From Onchidella celtica (taxonomy: Eukaryota; Mollusca; Gastropoda; Systellommatophora; Onchidiidae), in contig OZ007571.1 of the NCBI GenBank assembly GCA_963931925.1, positions 53,692,763 through 53,756,762 of the forward strand: 64,000 nucleotides of DNA, written 5' to 3'. Made by a program: the position numbers and the translations under genes. Under the pieces are notes generated by a model. That model made no database searches. It saw nothing but the letters and a program-made list of their open reading frames with translations, and was not told where the DNA came from. Below are positions 48,083 to 57,560 of this stretch, piece by piece. Position 1 is the stretch's first letter, and every line of letters begins with the position of its first letter.

Positions 48083-50926
48083 GAGCATTCCCTTTCAATG
48101 GCTTCCCATGTCCAGGCCAGCACCCATCAAGGGAACAGCCAGTACCAGGGATTCGGTCGACAGTGCACTGCTATGGCTATGGCTGCCATCGCCTACCACC
48201 AAGTCAGAGGTATTGCAGACTGGAATGTCATGGACATGGACAGCATAATGAGCAGAGGAGATCAATTATATACTCTCTCATCTCAGTTACAAAATGTAAC
48301 ATTTCTCTTACCATCTGATGTTGTACAAACTATTGACATTGATTTCAGCACTGTTACTATCAAGACCATGTCAGCACATAGTGGTGTGCTTAGTCTGAAC
48401 CTTGAAAATCAAGGTGATTTGCTGGCATTTCTTGACCTTGTTCAGCAAGCATGTATTCTGACTTTTGGACAGGTGCATTCATCCTATGCTATTGGTATCA
48501 TACGCGATGGGAATACAGTGTATGTTTTTGACTCACACAGTAGAGATGCGCAAGGGATGTGTGTGCCTGATGGGTATGCACGTGTCACTAAACATGTGAG
48601 CATGAGAGATGTTGTGCCATTTTTTGTTAACTTGGCTGATTCTGTCGGATTCGTGAATGAATGTCTTTTTGAAGTGGTAGAAGTTGAATCGTGCCTTGAG
48701 GAGCAACAACACCTTTTTGCAGATGACACAGGTATGAGTGATGAAGAGGACATACCCCTTATCCACCTCACAGCAAAAACTCGAGTCATTAGCACTCCCA
48801 CGAAGTCACCTGAAGTGTCTGATGAAGAAGACCCTGATTTTGAAGTACCATTGGCACGAGTTCAAGGAGAATTGAGAGCCAAAGAACACCCCTCCCAGTT
48901 GGATACACAAGACAGTTCCCTATCCATAACAATGTTTTTAGGGCCATGTAAGGAATTGGATCTGGAGGAAATGGATCACGACATGGTCATTGACACAGCA
49001 GCGCCCACTTTCATGTCAGAAATAAATGGAATGGGGCTGGATTCGATGGACAATGTCATGGCGTATGAAATTGACTACGCTGATATTGTGTACAACTTTG
49101 TGATGGAACAAGAAGAAGAAGGCACTGGGAGCCGAGAAGTTTCACTTGACGTCTCATCGTGCACAGACATTGCAAACTCAGCGGCAGTTAGTCCGTCTAC
49201 AACCCCACTTGTGTCTCGTCAGAGTAGGAAAAGACAAAGAGATGTGGACAGGTGGAAAGTGAACGTGAGGAAGAGGAAGAGAAACCAGGGAGAGGAATAT
49301 GAATCAAAGTCTGGAATCGTCAAGAGAAAGAAAGAACTGAAACCTGGATGTGGGGCCACGTGTCGAAATAAATGTCAGCTGGTTATAACCCAAGAAGAGA
49401 GGACAGACATATTTCATAACTTTTGGAAGATGGGTTGCCTCACTCAGCAAAGGGATTACCTGACCAAAGTTGTCACCAAACAAGTGAAGACAACTGCTAA
49501 AGTTTCAAAGCCTGATACAATGCGCAAATGGACTTACCAATACCACCTGAGGATCGGTGACAAACAAGTCAATGTGTGCAAAAAGATGTTTTTAGATACA
49601 TTGGACATATCTGAGAGGGTCGTCTTTACAGCACTGAACAAACAGACAGACCTAGGGATGTGCAGCACTGAGCAAAGAGGAAAACACAAACAGCGGGGGG
49701 TACCAGCGGAAAAAGAGAGGATAAGACAGCACATCAACAGCTTCCCTCGAATGGAAAGTCATTATTCAAGAAAAGATAGTAAAAGGGAGTACCTCGAAAG
49801 TTCTCTTAGCCTTCAAAAGATGTACACCATGTATGTTGAAACTCGAGAGACGGAAGGCTGTTACACACCAGCATCAGAAACAACATATAGACACCTGTTT
49901 AATTCAGAGTTTAACATCGGGTTTCACAAAAGGATGAAAGATCGTTGTGCCGCATACGAGAATACGAAAGATGGCATTGACGAGTACAAGGAGCATCTAA
50001 CACTCAAAGAGCAGAGTCGATTGTTCAAAGCAAAAGTCAAGGACGAGCTGGAGGAGAACCCATCTAAAGCAGCTGCAGTCTTTGACTTGAAGGAAGTGCT
50101 CCCTTGTCCATCAAGTAGTGAATCTTGTCTCTACTACAAGAGAAAATTGAGCACGTACAACTTGACCGTCTATGACTACAGGAATGGACAAGGCTATTGC
50201 TATGTGTGGCCAGAAGTGGCCGGTTTGAGAGGTTCAAATGAAATTGCATCGTGTGTTTTCAGATACCTGGCCAGAGTGAAGGCAGAAAGTGTGTCAGTTT
50301 CTGACATTGTACTATTTTCAGACAGCTGTGGGGGGCAGAACAGGAACAAGAACTTTTTGACTATGCTATGGTATGTCATGAGGAAAATGGAATTCAAAAC
50401 AATTGAGCATGTTTTCTTCGTGTCGGGGCATAGTCAAAATGAAGGTGACAGTATGCACTCAACGATTGAGAAGGCCAGTAGAAATGTTCCGGTGTATACG
50501 CCATCTCAGTGGCCTCAACTGATCCGAAGTGCGAAGAGAAAGAAGCCATTGTATGTGGTGGAAGAAATTGACAGGACAGACATGTTTGACTTCAAACAAA
50601 TTGCTGCCACCCTAAAAAACTTTGAGTTGGACACCGAAAAAGAAAAGGTGAAGTGGTTGAAAGTGAAGCGCTTCGGTTTATCTGCACAAGCACCAAACAT
50701 GGTGAAGGTCTATTATGACTACAGTGACAACTATAGATCCCTGAACCTCCTGCAGAAAATACGAGTGGTCCACCAGATTCCGGATGACAACGCAATTAAG
50801 TTGGAAAATGTTTCAAGCAAGCCGTATCCTTTGAGTGCTGACAAATATTCCGATTTAACCCACCTATGCAAAAACATCATACCCCATGCTCACCATGAGT
50901 TCTACAAAAGTCTTCCCCATCAATAA
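48083..50926 (+). CDS. Tegument-type deubiquitinase / DUF7869-like transposase fusion
   Basis: About 947 residues from this exon. Numbering is from the upstream ATG at 48059. (1) N-terminal ~200 residues: ASTHQGN...FGRQC, where Gln24 and Cys36 match the Gln and Cys of herpesvirus large-tegument deubiquitinases (peptidase C76; the cytomegalovirus protein starts with an ASCHQGD...NQC block). VYVFDSHSRD supplies the Asp158-x-His160 pair at the right distance. (2) An acidic linker, about 225-265 and onward. (3) A basic KRQRD...RKRKR stretch near 388-408. (4) Cys431-x3-Cys435-x3-Cys439. (5) A C-terminal RNase-H/DDE-like domain: TVYDYRNG (Asp706), LFSDSCGGQN (Asp755), and VSGHSQNEGDSMHSTIEK (His791, Asp797, Glu804). 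This resembles DUF7869-type proteins common in invertebrate repeats. I infer a transposase with an attached ubiquitin protease. The frame is intact over its whole length. The deubiquitinase assignment rests on motif spacing, not a search. Confidence 0.7.
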   Translation, partial: EHSLSMASHVQASTHQGNSQYQGFGRQCTAMAMAAIAYHQVRGIADWNVMDMDSIMSRGDQLYTLSSQLQNVTFLLPSDVVQTIDIDFSTVTIKTMSAHSGVLSLNLENQGDLLAFLDLVQQACILTFGQVHSSYAIGIIRDGNTVYVFDSHSRDAQGMCVPDGYARVTKHVSMRDVVPFFVNLADSVGFVNECLFEVVEVESCLEEQQHLFADDTGMSDEEDIPLIHLTAKTRVISTPTKSPEVSDEEDPDFEVPLARVQGELRAKEHPSQLDTQDSSLSITMFLGPCKELDLEEMDHDMVIDTAAPTFMSEINGMGLDSMDNVMAYEIDYADIVYNFVMEQEEEGTGSREVSLDVSSCTDIANSAAVSPSTTPLVSRQSRKRQRDVDRWKVNVRKRKRNQGEEYESKSGIVKRKKELKPGCGATCRNKCQLVITQEERTDIFHNFWKMGCLTQQRDYLTKVVTKQVKTTAKVSKPDTMRKWTYQYHLRIGDKQVNVCKKMFLDTLDISERVVFTALNKQTDLGMCSTEQRGKHKQRGVPAEKERIRQHINSFPRMESHYSRKDSKREYLESSLSLQKMYTMYVETRETEGCYTPASETTYRHLFNSEFNIGFHKRMKDRCAAYENTKDGIDEYKEHLTLKEQSRLFKAKVKDELEENPSKAAAVFDLKEVLPCPSSSESCLYYKRKLSTYNLTVYDYRNGQGYCYVWPEVAGLRGSNEIASCVFRYLARVKAESVSVSDIVLFSDSCGGQNRNKNFLTMLWYVMRKMEFKTIEHVFFVSGHSQNEGDSMHSTIEKASRNVPVYTPSQWPQLIRSAKRKKPLYVVEEIDRTDMFDFKQIAATLKNFELDTEKEKVKWLKVKRFGLSAQAPNMVKVYYDYSDNYRSLNLLQKIRVVHQIPDDNAIKLENVSSKPYPLSADKYSDLTHLCKNIIPHAHHEFYKSLPHQ

Positions 50927-51108
50927 GCTTAGTGTTTCATGAGTTCCCTTAAGGGTAGGCCTACCTTTTCTGAAAAGTATATTATTGTGCTTTTGATTGA
51001 TTTGTAGGCAGTGTGCAAGTGTTGTTTCTTATTACGCATGTGTTATGTCCAACGCGTGAGCCTAACTTAGAATGTCAGTACGAGAGTCTCTCCGTTTCAG
51101 TTTTTTTT

Positions 51109-51114
51109 AATAAA
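51109..51114 (+). terminator. Polyadenylation signal of element A gene
   Basis: AATAAA about 185 bp after the stop codon at 50924-50926. It is the first good signal downstream of the gene. Confidence 0.55.
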
Positions 51115-51812
51115 CAGTTTGAACACAATGTCCATCTTTGTCAAAGTCAAATTTTTCTTTTTTTTTTGTTCTTGTTCCTTAACTAAACTTTGGTAATCAC
51201 GTGCGGCAGGTTACGTCTGGCGTCATAATTTGTGAAATGTTAGAGAAGCTGACATCATGACCTGTAATGCTGCCGCAACATAATACATGGATCGAATAAA
51301 ATCGCACCTCCACCAATCACATACAAACAGCAGAACGAGCACTGTTTCCATCATGCTTGACAGACCAGCCAACTTGGCCGGGAATGGAACCCATGACTAT
51401 GCGAGGCAGACACCGGCACCGTTACATCAGCCGGTTTGAGCAACACTGAAGAGATAGGTACCGAGTGCTCGGTTTAACCCATGACAAAGTAATGACAGGT
51501 TTTAGGGGAAAAGAGATTCCTAGGAAACATACAGTATTTCTATGCAAATTTGTGTTAAATACTACACTAGGCTTGGTAGAAACACCTGAAATTATTTTGA
51601 CAAAAAATAGTTTTGCGTGAAGCATACAGACACATCTTTGTGTCAGGATATCTCAGGTGTTATTGGCTCTATGCGTTTGATATTTAGCACAGGTATATGC
51701 ACGACCATTCTAAAAGTTCTATTTCAAAATGGTGCTAATACGTTCAGAATTTTTCTTTTTTTCATTTAAAAAAAAGTGAAATTTCAATTTTTTTTTCCCA
51801 AAAAGCAAAGGG

Positions 51813-52173
51813 ATCCCGGGATTAAAACTGTCGCAACTTGACAACCGACACCTGAAAACTCGCATTACGAACACAAAAGTGACAGAACTCAACTTACGAC
51901 AGTATTATTCCCAACTTTCTCTTTGATTGGAAGTCGGATGTCAACATACGACAGTATTCTTCCCGGAAATTTGGCCAGAATTCGAGACAACTACTCGATC
52001 TCCTATTTTCACTTTCACTAAATACAAAATGACTTGACAAATACATGCATTCATACATTGTGATACACATATCAAAATTTGGGTTCAATATAATGAAAAA
52101 TGACTGAAATAAACAGTTTTTTCCTTCTCCTGTAAAAATGGGTTTTTGGACTTCCGACAGTATTATTCCCGGG
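51813..52173 (-). promoter_or_regulatory. Subterminal motif cluster, right side
   Basis: Three reversed copies of the left-end motif lie at about 51891-51913, 51942-51966 and 52151-52173 (each ACGACAGTATTATTCCC or near). One weaker forward copy lies at about 51815-51842 (CCCGGGATTAAAACTGTCGC). Confidence 0.6.
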
Positions 52174-52257
52174 CGGCGATTTGTTCTATTCCGGTAACTA
52201 AATAGTCTCTCGGACTGGACAACTAAAACATCACTCGTGTGCTCCTGGCCTTATTTT
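52141..52257 (-). repeat. Right terminal inverted repeat of element A
   Basis: The reverse complement carries CCAGGAGCACACGAGTG, CCAGTCCGAGAGACTATTTA and CGCCGCCCGGGAATAATACT, in the same order as the left end. Confidence 0.75.
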
Positions 52258-52264
52258 CTCTAAG

Positions 52265-53060
52265 GTGGTTTTACTTAATTTTGTATTCTGCTACAAATCT
52301 AAAATGTCCTGTCACAGCCTGTAGATCAAGCATACATTAAAGTGAATCGTCTTAATTTTTTAACTTTGAAAATTGTATGTAAACAAACATTTATATTATT
52401 ATTATGATCCTTAAATAACTGAGTGTCGAAGAATACACTTGAATTATTGCGTTTAGTTCTTGTTAAGTTAGTTCTCAATTCAAATCAACTTGGAGCTTGT
52501 TACATTGACAAGAACATGACACTGTTACGTCTACGAAATATGGGACTCTTTACTTCTAAGCTCACGTAGAACAATCACAAGGAGATGAACTATCTTTTCC
52601 TCTTAAAACTATAGACCCAAGATTTAAAAGGTATTGTTTTAACATGTTTCAAGATGGATTGATGCAGTTGTGGCAATTTCTGGTCGACCTTTTGAGAATG
52701 GTTTATGTTTTTACCTAATATGGATGTCTTCTATTTTGCCACAGACCGTCGAACACCGTCGGACAGTTTAGAGTGGATCATCTCAGTGACTGTAACTTTC
52801 TTGAACACGATTTGTACTGTTCTGCAAGGGCTTCGCCGCGGTCCGTGGGGCAAATGTGCATTGAAATGCAGATCTCATTAACACTCTAGCTTTGCAAGTA
52901 ATGTCTACGTGCTGGAGAACTTTAAGTTTGAAGCAATGCCAAAATGTGGCTAAAAGAAAAAAAAAAAGTCATTATTATGTAGAAAAGCCTAGCGTATGAA
53001 GTATCATTACTCTGATAAAGAAATTAATGAGACTGGTCTGATTTCTCAAAAACGATTCGA
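52265..53060. other. Non-coding stretch, no gene seen
   Basis: AT-rich flank between element A and the mariner remnant. No domain-like frame. Confidence 0.5.
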
Positions 53061-53465
53061 CAAATAATTATATTATTTCTCATTGAATTCCTCGAAGTAC
53101 ACCCCTCCGTAGGCCTACTCCCCTCCTGCATTTACACAACGACTCCAGCGGGTGTCAAGGCTTTGGAAAGTGGCAATACCGCTGGATCTCATCCTTTGGG
53201 AGGGCCATTGACGATGCGTCTTGGATCTCCTCAGTGTCGTGGAAGCGCTGCCCTTTCAGTAACATTTAAAGCTTTGAAACTTGAATAGTAATATTCCTGG
53301 TTCACATTTTGACCCTGTAGCACATATTCTTTTATAATGATACCTTTGCCAGTCAAAGCAACCGATGAGCATGTATTTCTTGTGGGCTTTTTTGATCGTG
53401 GGGAATGAGGACCCTCCCATTTAGAAGACGTCATCATGCCCACACAATGAGGCAAACAAAATCAC
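53061..53465 (-). pseudogene. Mariner-like transposase remnant (minus)
   Basis: On the minus strand, 53455 to 53231 reads HSPRSKKPTRNTCSSVALTG, then KGIIIKEYVLQGQNVNQEYY. This matches the central part of Tc1/mariner transposases (the 'SP..KK...GVI...LPxGQTVNxxYY' block). Further on, in a different frame, FQSLDTRWSRCVNAGG and GVYFEEFNE resemble the C-terminal end. The catalytic DD(34)D region is not recognisable and the frame is broken between the two parts, so this is a dead fragment. The TIRs were not found. Confidence 0.6.
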
Positions 53466-54577
53466 AGGTCAATGAAAACGGTTGAGTAAGACACCTGCGA
53501 ATTTGCATGACAGTCAGCCTTACACAAAGTCATTAAACACGCATCATAAAGTGCGTTTAGTGGGTGGGCACACAGAGAGACATGTCTCGTTATTTTTTTA
53601 ATTTTTGTATCACAGTAGTACATAAAGGATACAATAAAACACAGAGGAATTGGAAAGATAGGCCCTCGTATGGCACGTTCTGCCATTTGGAGGTGGTCAG
53701 CATTCATGTTAAACAAAACTGTTGATGATTGAATTTCAAATTTCTGTCCAGCTCTGGCGAAAAAGACAGTTCATTACAATAATATGCTACATAGATCTGC
53801 TTATTGCGTTTGTAGCCGATACTCCAGAACTAACGTCTACTGGGCGACTTTAGTCTTATCTGTTCCGACTCCATTTTTTTGCACAACTAAGAAACTCGAC
53901 GTTAAACATTTGTGGTTTTACTTATTATGGTAAGGAGAGAGAATAAATCGGGACTGTGAAACAGCTCGATAAGTGCCACAATGCATTTCAAACAAGTGTT
54001 AAAATGTGCATTTGTTATACCTAATCTACATAGTAAAGATCTCCAGTAGTTTTTTTTTTTTTCAGAAAATGGAGATAAAACAAACAAGAACTAAGGCCGC
54101 TGTAAATCAAAGTTAAATGGGGGGGGGGGGGGGGGGTTTACAAAGCACCACGTGAGAATGCGACTTCACGGATTTCTGATGTTGTTGTTTGTTTTTAATA
54201 CCTTGTTCTGGCGGAGTTTTGGTGTTGTTTTTTTCATACCTTTTTTTTTTTAATCTTAATTTTGTTCCAAGCCCTGCCTCTACCTCCCAGATTTTCTGTA
54301 ATTTTTATCTCGTGAAGTTATTTTGGAATATAACTCTCCACTTTGTACTCGTAATGATTTCGCACTTTTTTTTTTTTTTAGGTCATAGTTTGGCGATGGC
54401 GGAATGGCTACAGTGAACGCCTGTTTATTTCCTTGAACATGTGAATCAATCCTTGTCAATCAGTTGTGCTCTACATGTACAGTTTCTGTTGCTTGGTGAA
54501 CTGTAGAGTTGATTGTTGTTGTTTTTTTAATTCTTACATTCTGCCAACTTTTTTTTTGTTTTTGTCTTAGTTTGACG
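53466..54577. other. Upstream region of the Reeler gene
   Basis: No accepted gene. Contains a G18 run at 54119-54136 and several poly-T tracts. At 54373-54413 there is a near copy of the start region of exon 1 (see the separate entry). A promoter could lie here, but no core element is convincing. Confidence 0.45.
54376..54413 (+). other. Decoy copy of the Reeler gene start context
   Basis: TTTAG then GTCATAGTTTGGCGATGGCG GAATGGCTACAGTGA closely resembles the true start, TTAGTTTGACGATGGCG CAGTGGC, at about 54567-54587. After ATG-GCG-GAA-TGG-CTA-CAG it meets a stop. It may be an old duplication of the first exon or an alternative leader exon. Confidence 0.35.
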
Positions 54578-54785
54578 ATGGCGCAGTGGCGAAGTTTTGG
54601 CATCCTTGTCTTGTGGCTGGTACTAGTTTTGGTGAAAGAGATCAGCCCTCACTCTGATGGAACTGGTATCGAATCTGCATGCACTACAATGGTACCTGGA
54701 CACGGAGTCTTCACGCAGACTACACCGTCTCCCTACACGATTTCCTTCACTCCTTCTTCATACACCCCTGGAACGCCCGTCTCTG
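54578..54785 (+). CDS. Reeler-domain protein gene, exon 1
   Basis: The start Met at 54578 is followed by MAQWRSFGILVLWLVLVLVK, a clear signal peptide. Then comes ACTTMVPGHGVFTQTTPSPY with SYTPGTPVS, the N-terminal half of a Reeler domain (Cys, the MxPGHG block, SPY and YxPG). The exon ends in phase 1 at G|GTGAGT (54785/54786). An acceptor-like TTGTCTTAG just upstream of the Met suggests a separate leader exon. Reeler domains occur in secreted defence-type proteins and in ferric-chelate reductase-like/DOMON membrane proteins. Which type this is cannot be told from the part in the window. Confidence 0.85.
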
Positions 54786-56644
54786 GTGAGTGGAGGAGGG
54801 AGAGAGCGAGATAGAGAGAGAGAACGTGTGATTGTTTGTTTCTTTGTTTGTTAGAAGCAGAATTTTAGCTACTGAAGAATAAATGAAACCGGGAGAAAAC
54901 TGTGTGCAGACCAGAAAAGAAGGGAAATTGAAGAGAGAAAGGGGTGCACGGTGGAAATGGAACGGGTTGTGGAGAAGAGATGAAAAAAGAGTTGCAAAGG
55001 AAGGCAAACGGTAAAAGCAAGAGTGAGAGAGAGGGCAGGGGGGGGGTGAAGAGAAAAAGAGAGAGAGAGAGGTGAAGGGAGTGAATGAAAGGGAAAAACA
55101 GACATATTATGTAGATGGGCAAACCAGATTTTAGATGTATAGACAGACAGACCACAGAAGAGATAAGTAGAGACAGCCCGATGCACCGTAAAGATAAAGT
55201 TTATTGATAGACAGGCAGGCAGATCAAATGAACAGCCAGGCAGTTTACTGTTTTTGCCGAAATGAAATAAATCTATTCACTTCGGACAGGTATCATCCTT
55301 TGATGTAAATCACTGTGTTTCTTTTCTTTCTTTTTTTTTTTTAACAAATACACCCATGATTTGAATTCAACCATTTTGATGGCACACAGTCTGCTTGGCA
55401 ATTTGGGATTAAGTTGGAATAAATTCACTGATCTTGTGATTCTGATACAGATCATGTCACTGTCTCCTTTGCTTTGTGCCAGATACTTTTTTTGATGAAA
55501 GAATCAGCGTTGGGGGGGGGGGGGGTCTGTTATTGTGTCGCTTAATCCTTCAGAGAATCTCAGTATTCACATTGTCGGGCCTACAGTGATTTGGGGCGGC
55601 GATATATATTATTATATCATACAGGTGTATCTGTAAAGACTAGACAACGCAGTGTGACAAAGCAGAGCAAAATATCCTTGGTTAAAGTGCTGTTTAAATT
55701 TGCGGAGTTATCTTAAAGGGCTTCAGATTAGCCCCAAATTTCATTCTTTAGCCTCCGCTCTTGTGATATACAGAGGACATCTCCTCTTCCAAAAATGCCA
55801 CCGGCAGGTTTTACATCTTGAGATGGGACCATAATGTACAAACACTTTGACAAAATATAAAAATCACAGTGTGGGGTCGCAGCAAGACGTTGGCGCAAAG
55901 TGAAAATGTGATAAAAAGAAAAAAAGTAGTGTTGTATAGAAAAGTCTGGGCAAGAGAAATAAACCAGAAACGATAATGTCTTTACTTTTCCTTTCCCTTT
56001 TATTGCATTGTTTCTGTATCATTTCTTACGCGAGGCTTTGCTGTATATAGACACCTTTTTGTGGGGGGAGCAGGAACACATTTTGACTGTACAAAAACAT
56101 AGTTAAGCTTAGTAGCCTGGGTTAGCATGCAGAGTGCTAGACTTACATTTGCATTTTGTATAATGGTCCGTGGTTTTACGGTGCTCATCTCAGTCATTCA
56201 AGCAAACAGCCAGACCTCCCACCTTTCTCCTCCTTGTGTCCGTTTTGGAGAATGAAGCTGGTTTTTCACCTGTGCGGAAAAGGAAATGGCAAAGGAACCG
56301 CCAAAAACTCTTCAATTAGTGAAATAGACAGAATGTTTTCATGGTACGGAAACGCCGTTTCTGTACACATGGAAACACTCCTTCCCTTTACGATTTCATA
56401 GATTTTTTGCTGTTGCCATTTGCCGTGTCCGTTAAACTCTTTTCCGTGCACCTAAAAACCCAACTTGAAGATGTGTTTTCATGTGTACGGTGGGTTGTCA
56501 GGCGAACGAAACTGAAACGGTGCAGCTTAAAGCTATATTTTCCTTGTGTGCAAACTTTTCCGCTGCCGTTTCCGTTTCCGTACAGATGAAAACTCGGCTT
56601 AAGAGTTGTTTCATGGCGTCGATTTATCTGATCTTTTCCCCCAG
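54786..56644 (+). other. Intron 1 of the Reeler gene
   Basis: A 1.86 kb intron with GTGAGT and TTTTCCCCCAG ends. It holds purine-rich patches near 54790-54830 and 55020-55075, a G13 run near 55514-55526, and the foldback MITE at 56254-56602, which ends ~40 bp before the acceptor. Confidence 0.75.
56254..56602. mobile_element. Foldback MITE, copy 3
   Basis: Left AAGCTGGTTTTTCACC...GCGGAAAAGGAAATG and right CCGTTTCCGTTTCCGTAC...GAAAACTCGGCTTAA are inverted. Inner stems 'ggtacggaaacgccgtttct' match copies 1 and 2. It lies inside intron 1 just before the exon 2 acceptor. Confidence 0.7.
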
Positions 56645-56781
56645 TCACTCTCACCTCCTGTACCTCAACCGGTTTCAAAGGATTTTTAATCCAGGCCAGA
56701 CGAGCTGATAAGGGCAGCAATCAAGACCAACTACTGGGATATTTCGGTGTCATTCCCAACACCAGGCAGACATGTAACGGG
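56645..56781 (+). CDS. Reeler-domain protein gene, exon 2
   Basis: 137 bp, phase 1 in and phase 0 out. The split codon G|TC gives Val, then TLTSCTSTGFKGFLIQARRA and a segment ending GYFGVIPNTRQTCNG. FKGFLIQAR is the hallmark core of the Reeler domain, followed by the usual GxF and a conserved Cys. Acceptor CCCCCAG|TC; donor GGG|GTAAGT. The joined sequence with exon 1 (YTPGTPVSVTLTSC) is what the family shows at this position, which supports the splice pair. Confidence 0.88.
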
Positions 56782-57171
56782 GTAAGTCAACATTTTAGAC
56801 GTAACCTCCACACGAGGTGCTCAAATGGACAAATAAAAGGGCCAGAAGTATATGTATACACAGAAAACGCAGATGGTTTCAAAACATTCAAAACGGACGC
56901 TCGAGACGAGTAGTTCTCAAAGTCCCGCTACATTCCCCCACCCTTGCGACCACCGATTTCCTCGATTTCTTCCCCATTTTGTCAAATTATCTAATAATTT
57001 TTTTTTACCGTTCTACGTCCACAGTTATAATTACGGAACAAGTCATAAAACTAAATGTCTTTGTTAACTGCAATCAAATGAATTGTTCTTTTTTCAATGC
57101 ATCATGACATAGGCTAAGCCTACAAAGTGTGCAGAGTACATTCGTTCCCACTTTGGAGTTCCCCTCTGATT

Positions 57172-57560
57172 GAAATTCTTCCCCTATTCCTCCAGTGACT
57201 AAATTTCTCCCCTTGAATTTGAAATTCCTCTCCTTAGATTTGAAATTCCTCTCCATAGATTTGAAAATCCTCTCCTTAGATTTGAAATCCTTCCCTTGGC
57301 TAAAATCCTTCCTCTCAGATTTGAAATTTCTCCCCACACTAAAATTCCTCCTGTAGCAAAAATCCTCTCCTTAGGTTTGAAATTCTTCCCATGGCTAAAC
57401 TTCCTGTCCTCAGATTTGAAATCCCTCCCCTGGCTAAAATTTTTTCCCCCTTTGCTAAAATTCTTCACCTTAGATTTGAAATTCCTCCGTAGCTAAAATC
57501 CTTCCTTTAGATTTGAAATTTCTACCATGGCTAAAATTCTTGACTTTCTCCTTCAAATTC
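57172..57560. repeat. ~22-bp minisatellite in intron 2
   Basis: Degenerate units such as TTTGAAATTCCTCTCCTTAG and GCTAAAATCCTTCC alternate about 17 times. They are open on the minus strand as FKSKERN-like repeats, which I regard as artefact. Confidence 0.8.

Larger units (their letters stand above)
44813..52264 (+). mobile_element. Element A: TIR transposon with a deubiquitinase-transposase fusion gene
   Basis: Inverted ends: the left CCAGAAGCACACGAGTG...CCAGTCCGAGAAACTATTTA GTTA matches the right end read backwards, CCAGGAGCACACGAGTG...CCAGTCCGAGAGACTATTTA GTTA. A second inverted block, CGCCGCCCGGGAATAATACT, follows at 44954-44994 and 52141-52183. Subterminal motifs of the GGGAATAATACTGTCGTA type occur at least six times. 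Between the ends is one long spliced gene on + with a polyadenylation signal. CTCTAAG occurs on both sides (44813-44819, 52258-52264) and may be the target duplication, although the arms are offset by a few bases there. The total is ~7.45 kb, of which 1.18 kb is a later solo LTR. The superfamily is not one I can name. Confidence 0.7.

Noticed and set aside
48484-50795. Minus-strand and alternative plus-strand frames over the fusion gene
   Set aside because: Shadows of the 955-codon frame; no own motifs.
57074-57468. Minus-strand frames rich in FKSKERN
   Set aside because: Minisatellite translated. Inside intron 2.
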